This document shows positions 5,540 to 9,399 of a stretch of DNA of 9,399 nt, piece by piece. The position numbers and the translations under genes were made by a program. This DNA comes from Streptosporangiaceae bacterium (lineage in GTDB: Bacteria > Actinomycetota > Actinomycetes > Streptosporangiales > Streptosporangiaceae): contig JAICWX010000333.1 in assembly GCA_025934635.1 (NCBI GenBank), positions 1 through 9,399 on the forward strand, written 5' to 3'. Each line of letters starts with the position of its first letter. The stretch's first letter is position 1. The notes beneath the pieces are model-generated. The model saw nothing but the letters and a program-made list of their open reading frames with translations. It was not told where the DNA came from and made no database searches.

Positions 5540-6592
5540 ATGGAATATCGCGCGCTAGGGAAGTCAGGTCTGCGGGTTTCCGTGCTCACGATGGGCACGA
5601 TGACGTTCGGCGGCCGCGGCGGGTTCGCCCAGGTCGGGTCGACCGACGTGGACCAGGCCCGCCGCCAGGTCGACATGTGCCTGGACGCCGGGATCAACCT
5701 CATCGACACCGCCGACGTCTACTCGGGCGGCCTGGCCGAGGACATCCTGGGGGAGGTGCTGCGGGGCCGCCGGGACGACGTGCTGGTCGCCACCAAGGTC
5801 CGGATGACGATGGGCCGCGGGCCGAACGACGCGGGCCTGTCCCGGCACCACATCATCACTGGCTGCGAGGCCAGCCTGCGTCGTCTCGGCACCGATCACA
5901 TCGACCTGTACCAGGTCCACGAGTGGGACGGCCAGACCCCGCTCGAGGAGACCCTGCGGGCGCTGGACCTGCTCGTCCAGTCGGGCAAGGTCCGCTATAT
6001 CGGCGCCTCCAACTACGCCGCCTGGCAGCTGATGAAGGCCCTGGGCACGTCCGAGCGGCTGGGCCTGCCGCAGTTCGTCAGCCAGCAGATCTACTACTCC
6101 CTCCAGGGCCGCGAGGCCGAGTACGAGCTGGTACCGCTCGCGGTCGACCAGGGCCTCGGCATCTTGGTGTGGAGCCCGCTGGCGGGCGGCCTGCTGTCCG
6201 GCAAGTACCGCCGGGGCCAGCAGCCTCCGGCGGGCTCGCGCCATCTCACCGACTGGGGCGAGCCGCCGGTCTACGACGAAGAAGGCGTCTACGACATCAT
6301 CGAGGTTCTGGTCAAGATCGCCGAGCAGCGCGGCGTCTCGGCCGCCCAGGTGGCCCTGGCCTACACCCTGGCCAAGCCGGCCGTCACTTCGCTGGTGATC
6401 GGCGCCCGCTCCGACGAGCAGCTGGCCGACAACCTGGCCGCCGCCGACCTCACCCTCAGCGACGACGAGCGGGCCCAGCTCGACGCGGCCAGCGCCCCGC
6501 CGCTGCTCTACCCGTACTGGCACCAGGCCAAGACCGCCCGCGACCGGCTGTCACCCGCGGACCTGACCCTGCTGGCCCCCCACCTGAAGTAA
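5540..6592 (+). CDS. Aldo/keto reductase
   Basis: This 350-residue soluble protein has the (beta/alpha)8-barrel signature of NADPH-dependent aldo/keto reductases. The start MEYRALGKSGLRVS is the standard N-terminus; an in-frame ATG at 5444 would add 32 unrelated residues. The catalytic tetrad is complete: Asp56 in NLIDTADVY, Tyr61, Lys86 in VATKV and His127 in YQVHEWD. ASLRRLGTDHIDLYQVH (111-127) and GKVRYIGASNY match family motifs. IGARSDEQLADNL near residue 293 is the phosphate/NADPH-binding segment. It resembles the bacterial group with Tas, YghZ and the Kv-beta-like enzymes, which reduce aldehydes and ketones; the natural substrate is unknown. A TANNNT box 7 nt upstream suggests its own leaderless transcript. 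Its last 85 bp overlap the convergent permease frame. Confidence 0.93.
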   Translation: MEYRALGKSGLRVSVLTMGTMTFGGRGGFAQVGSTDVDQARRQVDMCLDAGINLIDTADVYSGGLAEDILGEVLRGRRDDVLVATKVRMTMGRGPNDAGLSRHHIITGCEASLRRLGTDHIDLYQVHEWDGQTPLEETLRALDLLVQSGKVRYIGASNYAAWQLMKALGTSERLGLPQFVSQQIYYSLQGREAEYELVPLAVDQGLGILVWSPLAGGLLSGKYRRGQQPPAGSRHLTDWGEPPVYDEEGVYDIIEVLVKIAEQRGVSAAQVALAYTLAKPAVTSLVIGARSDEQLADNLAAADLTLSDDERAQLDAASAPPLLYPYWHQAKTARDRLSPADLTLLAPHLK

Positions 6593-7578
6593 CCGAAGCA
6601 GCCCGCGCCCGCGGGCGGGCACCCCTCAGGCTGCCCGCCCTCGGCCACGCGGCGCGCCTCGGCCCGCCGCCCCGCGATCAGCGGCAGGCTGCTCAGCCCG
6701 ATACCGCCCAGGATGGCCAGCCCGCCCGCGACCTGCACCAGCCCGACCGGGTCGCCGAACGCCACCGCGCCCGCGATCGCCCCGACCAGCGGCTCCAGGT
6801 TGAGGAACCCCCCGGCCACCTCGGCCGGCACCCGGCTCTGGCCGAACGCGAACAGGGTGAACGGCGCCAGCGTGCCGCCCAGTGCCAGCGCGACCACGGC
6901 CAGCACCGCACCGAAGCCAGCCGGCCCAGTGCTGCCTGGCATGGGGGGCATGCCCTCGGTAAAGACCGCCACCGGCAGCGCGCCCAGCGTGGCCCCCAGG
7001 AACTGAACGGCGGTGACCGCCACCGGGTCGCGCCCGGTCAGCAGCCGCCCCTGGGCCACCGTGACCGTCGCCGACAGGAGCAGCGACATCAGCACCAGGC
7101 CGTCGCCCGCCATCGTGGCGCCGCCGCCTCCGCCGCCCACGGTGACCAGGCCGACGCCGCCGAGCGAGACCGCGAAGCCGAACCACGCCACCGGCGCCGC
7201 CACGGCCCGGTACCAGACCGCGGCGATCATCGCGACCAGCACCGGAACCGCCCCGATCAGCAGGGCCGCGTGGGTGACGCTGGTCTGGGCGATGCCGGCG
7301 TTCTGCACCATGACCGAGCCCCCGTAGCCAACCGCGCCGGCCGCCAGCACCGCGGGCGTGAACGCCCCGCGCAATCCACTGTGGCGGGCTCCGCCCGCGG
7401 AGGTGTTCCGGCGGCCCGCCACGGCCAGCAGGATCGCGGCCGCCAGCCCGAACCGGATCACGGTGAGCCAGCCCGGCGGCAGCCAGGTCAGGGCCAGCTT
7501 GGACAGGGGCACGGTGGTGCCCCACAGCAGCCCGGCCGCGGCGAGGGCTGCGACAGCGTGACGACGGTTGATGCTCAT
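6508..7578 (-). CDS. EamA-family (DMT superfamily) permease, probable metabolite or amino-acid exporter
   Basis: The protein has 356 residues from the ATG at 7578 (MSINRRH); an alternative ATG at 7602 would add eight. It has two EamA repeats, residues about 7-147 and 163-302, each with about five transmembrane helices, joined by a glycine-rich linker (six Gly at 148-153). GLLWGTTVPLSKLAL (16-30) and FLNLEPLVGAIAGAVAFGD (258-276) are hallmark segments of the first and second repeat. Family members such as YdcZ/RhaT/YdeD-like carriers export amino acids or metabolites. The frame runs about 54 residues past the last helix with an Arg/Gly/Cys-rich tail, and its final 85 bp are antisense to the aldo/keto reductase. 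The divergent Lrp-type gene 71 bp away is the likely regulator. The family is sure; the C-terminus, fixed only by the first stop, is unusual. Confidence 0.9.
   Translation of the reverse strand: MSINRRHAVAALAAAGLLWGTTVPLSKLALTWLPPGWLTVIRFGLAAAILLAVAGRRNTSAGGARHSGLRGAFTPAVLAAGAVGYGGSVMVQNAGIAQTSVTHAALLIGAVPVLVAMIAAVWYRAVAAPVAWFGFAVSLGGVGLVTVGGGGGGATMAGDGLVLMSLLLSATVTVAQGRLLTGRDPVAVTAVQFLGATLGALPVAVFTEGMPPMPGSTGPAGFGAVLAVVALALGGTLAPFTLFAFGQSRVPAEVAGGFLNLEPLVGAIAGAVAFGDPVGLVQVAGGLAILGGIGLSSLPLIAGRRAEARRVAEGGQPEGCPPAGAGCFGYFRWGASRVRSAGDSRSRAVLAWCQYG
6601..6620 (+). terminator. GC-rich hairpin 8 nt after the aldo/keto reductase stop, inside the permease tail
   Basis: GCCCGC (6601-6606) pairs perfectly with GCGGGC (6615-6620) around an 8-nt loop; an alternative fold pairs 6601-6606 with 6611-6616. 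Its position just after the reductase stop suggests a U-less terminator that could work in both directions. It lies within the reading frame of the convergent permease. Confidence 0.35.
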
Positions 7579-7602
7579 GACTCCATAGTCGGCGATAGCC
7601 AT

Positions 7603-7632
7603 GCGATATTTGACGCTCAGGTACATCTGCAA
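7603..7632 (-). promoter_or_regulatory. Candidate promoter of the EamA permease gene
   Basis: On the minus strand TTGCAG (7632-7627) and TATCGC (7608-7603) are separated by 18 nt, a weak match to -35 and -10 elements. A start about 7 nt further on would leave a short leader carrying GGAG just before the ATG at 7578. The elements interleave with the divergent Lrp promoter, so one regulator could control both. Confidence 0.3.
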
Positions 7633-7640
7633 GATATTGT
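7610..7640 (+). promoter_or_regulatory. Candidate promoter of the Lrp-type regulator gene (leaderless)
   Basis: TTGACG (7610-7615) matches five of six -35 consensus bases. With a 19-nt spacer it leads to TATTGT (7635-7640, TANNNT), ending 8 nt before the ATG at 7649. With a 17-nt spacer the -10 would instead be GATATT (7633-7638). No Shine-Dalgarno site precedes the ATG. This is the best promoter match in the window. Confidence 0.55.
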
Positions 7641-7648
7641 TCGGCAGT

Positions 7649-8155
7649 ATGGCCGTTCCGCTTGATGATATTGATGTCCAGCTGCTAACCGCGCTGCAGG
7701 AGGACGCGGACCGCACCAACGTCGAGCTGGCCCGGATGGCCGGGCTGTCGCCGGCCGCGACGCTGCACCGCGTCCGGCGGCTGAAGGAATCCGGCGTTAT
7801 CCGGGTGATCCGGGCCGAACTCGACCCGGCCGCAGCCGGTTTCCCGCTGCAGGTCTACGTCACGGCCACGCTGACCCGGCACGACCCGCGGTCCAGCCGG
7901 GTGTTCGACGACCTGATCCGCTCGCTGCCGCAGATCATCGCGGCCGACAACGTGGCCGGCGAGACCGACTACCTGCTCACCGTGGTCGCCCGTGACGTCT
8001 CCGAGCTGCAGACCGTGCTGGCCAGCCTGGCCACCCGCGGCGGCCAGCGGCTGGTGACCTACCTGCGCCTCGAGCAGGTCAAGCCTCCCTCCCGGCTGCC
8101 GCTGGCCCCCATCGCCGCCCCGGCCGCCCGCCGCGGCAAGCACCGCGAACCATAA
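7649..8155 (+). CDS. Lrp/AsnC-family transcriptional regulator
   Basis: The 168-residue protein has the family layout. An N-terminal winged helix-turn-helix starts with LDDIDVQLLTALQEDADRTN (5-24) and continues with LSPAATLHRVRRLKESGVIR (33-52). A RAM effector-binding domain follows (about 66-145), with GETDYLLTVVARDVSELQTV (104-123) supplying the glycine/Asp-Tyr signature of the effector pocket. The tail beyond 146 is Pro/Ala/Arg-rich. Members form octamer-like assemblies, bind AT-rich sites and respond to amino acids. I chose the ATG at 7649 because it matches the family N-terminus and sits 8 nt after a TATTGT box; an in-frame ATG at 7601 would read through the promoter. It is divergent from the EamA permease and probably controls it and itself. 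Confidence 0.93.
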   Translation: MAVPLDDIDVQLLTALQEDADRTNVELARMAGLSPAATLHRVRRLKESGVIRVIRAELDPAAAGFPLQVYVTATLTRHDPRSSRVFDDLIRSLPQIIAADNVAGETDYLLTVVARDVSELQTVLASLATRGGQRLVTYLRLEQVKPPSRLPLAPIAAPAARRGKHREP

Positions 8156-8198
8156 GCACCCGGGAATGAGACCGGGGTCACAGTGGTTGCAGGCCGGC

Positions 8199-8777
8199 AT
8201 GAAGATAGCTGTGATCGGCAAGGGCAACATCGGCGGCTCGCTCGGGACCAAGTGGCGCGAAGCCGGCCATGACGTGACTTACGGAGCCCGGGATACCCAA
8301 GGCGAAGGCCCGGGCGGCGCCCCCCTGCGCAGCATCGCCGACGCGATCGACGGCGCCGAGGTCGTGGTGCTGGCCGTGCCCGGCCAAGTCGTCCCTGACG
8401 TGATCAACCAGCACCAAGCGGCCCTGGCAGGCAAGATAGTGATCGACGCGGTGAACCGGATGGGCGCGCCGGAGTTCGACAGCCGGGCACTGCTCGCCGA
8501 GGCTGCCCCGCAGGCCCGCTACGCACGCGCCTTCAACTCGCTGGGCTGGGAGAACTTCGCCAATCCGCTGCCCGGCGCGAATATGTTCTTCGCCGCCGAC
8601 CCCGAGGCCCGGGCGGTCACCGAGGAGCTCATCACCGCCGTCGGCCTCGAGCCCGCCTTCGTCGGCGACGCGGCCGCCACCCCGGTCGTCGACGGCCTCC
8701 TGCCGCTGTGGTTCGCCCTGGTCAAGCAGAACGGCGGCCAGCGCCGCGTCGCCCTGCGGATAGTCAGTGAAACCTAA
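8199..8777 (+). CDS. F420-dependent NADP reductase-like oxidoreductase (NAD(P)-binding, PF03807-type)
   Basis: This 192-residue protein starts MKIAVIGKGNIGGSLGTKW, a Rossmann strand with GxGxxG at residues 7-12. TYGARD (28-33) lies where NADPH-dependent F420 reductases and pyrroline-carboxylate-reductase-like proteins bind the 2'-phosphate. VVVLAVPGQVVPDVI (55-69), KIVIDAVNRMG (79-89) and ARAFNSLGWENFANP (109-123) fit the small family annotated as NADPH-dependent F420 reductase or NADP oxidoreductase. Such proteins can pass hydride between NADPH and coenzyme F420, but many members have no tested role, so F420 use is an inference. The start fits the motif; an in-frame ATG at 8166 would add 11 residues. 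It lies 43 bp after the Lrp gene, and its stop codon overlaps the convergent PhzF gene. Confidence 0.85.
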   Translation: MKIAVIGKGNIGGSLGTKWREAGHDVTYGARDTQGEGPGGAPLRSIADAIDGAEVVVLAVPGQVVPDVINQHQAALAGKIVIDAVNRMGAPEFDSRALLAEAAPQARYARAFNSLGWENFANPLPGANMFFAADPEARAVTEELITAVGLEPAFVGDAAATPVVDGLLPLWFALVKQNGGQRRVALRIVSET

Positions 8778-9399
8778 ATCACCACGCTGCCGGTGATGCA
8801 CGTGACCGTCCCGCCGCCGACCCACACCTGGCCGTCGGCGTCCTGGGAGACGTGCACCCGGCCGTGCCGGCCGAGCACGGTGCCCTGACTGGCCACGTAC
8901 GGGGAGGTGAGCCGCCCGGAGCCCAGCAGCCACTGCCCGAGGGAGGCGTTGAGGCTGCCCGTGACCGGGTCCTCCAGCGACATGACCACCGGGGTGAACG
9001 CCCGCACCTCCAGCGCCTCCGGCGACCCGTCCGGGTAGGGACCGGCCACGCCGATGTCCAGGTCCAGGACGCCCGGCTTGACCGCGAGCACCGCCTCGGC
9101 GCTGGCCAGCAGCACCGCCACCCAGCCGGGGCCGTTGTCGGCCCACGCGATGTCCACGATGTCAGAACGCGGGACATTGAGGCCCCGGGCCACCCGTTCG
9201 GCGATCGGTTCGTCGACCGGCCCGCTACGGACCAGCGGCGGCGCCGCGAACGCCAGGGCCGCCTCGGTCCGCCGGACCATGACCAGCCCGGCCCCGCATT
9301 CCTGGACCACCATGTCCGGATCGGCAGGCCGGCCCCCGGCCTCGAGCCAGGCGTGGCAGGTCCCCAGCGTGGGATGCCCGGCGAACGGCAGCTCCCGGG
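8774..9399 (-). CDS. PhzF-family isomerase (partial, N-terminus outside the window)
   Basis: The minus-strand frame stays open to the right edge, giving 207 complete codons before the TAG at 8776-8774. Roughly the first 60-80 residues of a normal 270-300-residue PhzF protein are therefore missing. The internal ATG at 9313 is not the start: upstream codons encode ELPFAGHPTLGTCHAWLEAG, the conserved PhzF segment with its GHP. Further on, LEDPVTGSLNASLGQWLL carries the conserved Asp and the GS loop, and SQGTVLGRHGRVHV matches the C-terminal domain. PhzF isomerises dihydro-3-hydroxyanthranilate in phenazine synthesis, but most relatives such as YddE lie outside phenazine loci and have unknown substrates. 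No phz genes are visible here, so phenazine synthesis is not implied. Confidence 0.9.
   Translation of the reverse strand, partial: RELPFAGHPTLGTCHAWLEAGGRPADPDMVVQECGAGLVMVRRTEAALAFAAPPLVRSGPVDEPIAERVARGLNVPRSDIVDIAWADNGPGWVAVLLASAEAVLAVKPGVLDLDIGVAGPYPDGSPEALEVRAFTPVVMSLEDPVTGSLNASLGQWLLGSGRLTSPYVASQGTVLGRHGRVHVSQDADGQVWVGGGTVTCITGSVVI

Noticed and set aside
5677..7665. A 662-codon plus-strand open frame spanning the aldo/keto reductase and the permease
   Set aside because: It is out of frame with both real genes, encodes Pro/Arg/Gly-rich sequence with no family motif, and arises because high-GC DNA has few stop codons.
8178..9146. A 322-codon minus-strand open frame across the F420-reductase-like and PhzF genes
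   Set aside because: Arg/Gly-rich shadow that conflicts with two well-supported genes.
9311..9313. The ATG at 9313 as the start of the PhzF gene
   Set aside because: Conserved PhzF sequence (PFAGHPTLG) is encoded upstream to the window edge, so the gene is truncated by the window and does not start there.
8774..9399. A phenazine biosynthesis cluster
   Set aside because: Only a PhzF-family isomerase is present and no other phz gene is nearby. Most family members act outside phenazine synthesis.
1..9399. Mobile elements, tRNA/rRNA genes, CRISPR arrays, phage or toxin-antitoxin/defence genes
   Set aside because: I found no transposase or integrase motifs, long terminal inverted repeats, spaced direct repeats or structured RNA signatures. 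All large stretches are explained by the listed genes.

Overview
This 9.4 kb window comes from a high-GC Gram-positive chromosome, almost certainly an actinomycete. The supporting signs are a strongly GC-rich third codon position, proline/alanine/arginine-rich open frames on every strand, several starts without a Shine-Dalgarno site but with an actinobacterial TANNNT -10 box 6 to 8 nt upstream, and an F420-dependent NADP reductase-like gene. I cannot name the genus from sequence alone.

Layout, left to right. (1) 1-480 (-) is the 5' part of a TetR-family repressor, divergent from a DHA2-type MFS drug exporter (538-2031, +). A 27-bp operator-like inverted repeat fills most of the gap, which is the classic repressor/efflux-pump arrangement. 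(2) 2149-2925 (+) is a crotonase-fold protein that meets, tail to tail and 4 bp apart, a class I SAM methyltransferase (2930-3670, -). (3) A + strand run follows: a PhnB-like VOC protein (3810-4220), a compact NAD(P)-binding SDR-type protein (4272-4871), a gamma-carbonic-anhydrase-like left-handed beta-helix protein (4879-5400) and an aldo/keto reductase (5540-6592). (4) An EamA-family (DMT) permease (6508-7578, -) overlaps the end of the aldo/keto reductase gene. It is divergent from an Lrp/AsnC regulator (7649-8155, +), a pairing typical of Lrp-controlled amino-acid or metabolite exporters. (5) An F420-dependent NADP reductase-like gene (8199-8777, +) converges on a PhzF-family isomerase gene (8774 to the right edge, -), and their stop codons interlock.

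The window looks like ordinary chromosomal accessory metabolism: two regulator/transporter pairs plus small redox, isomerase and detoxification enzymes. They do not form one obvious pathway. There is no RNA gene, CRISPR array, insertion sequence, phage gene or recognisable new multi-gene system. No gap between genes exceeds 139 bp. The more interesting signals are regulatory and architectural: the TetR operator, a recurring leaderless-promoter pattern, overlapping convergent genes, a crotonase lacking both catalytic glutamates and an unusually short SDR.
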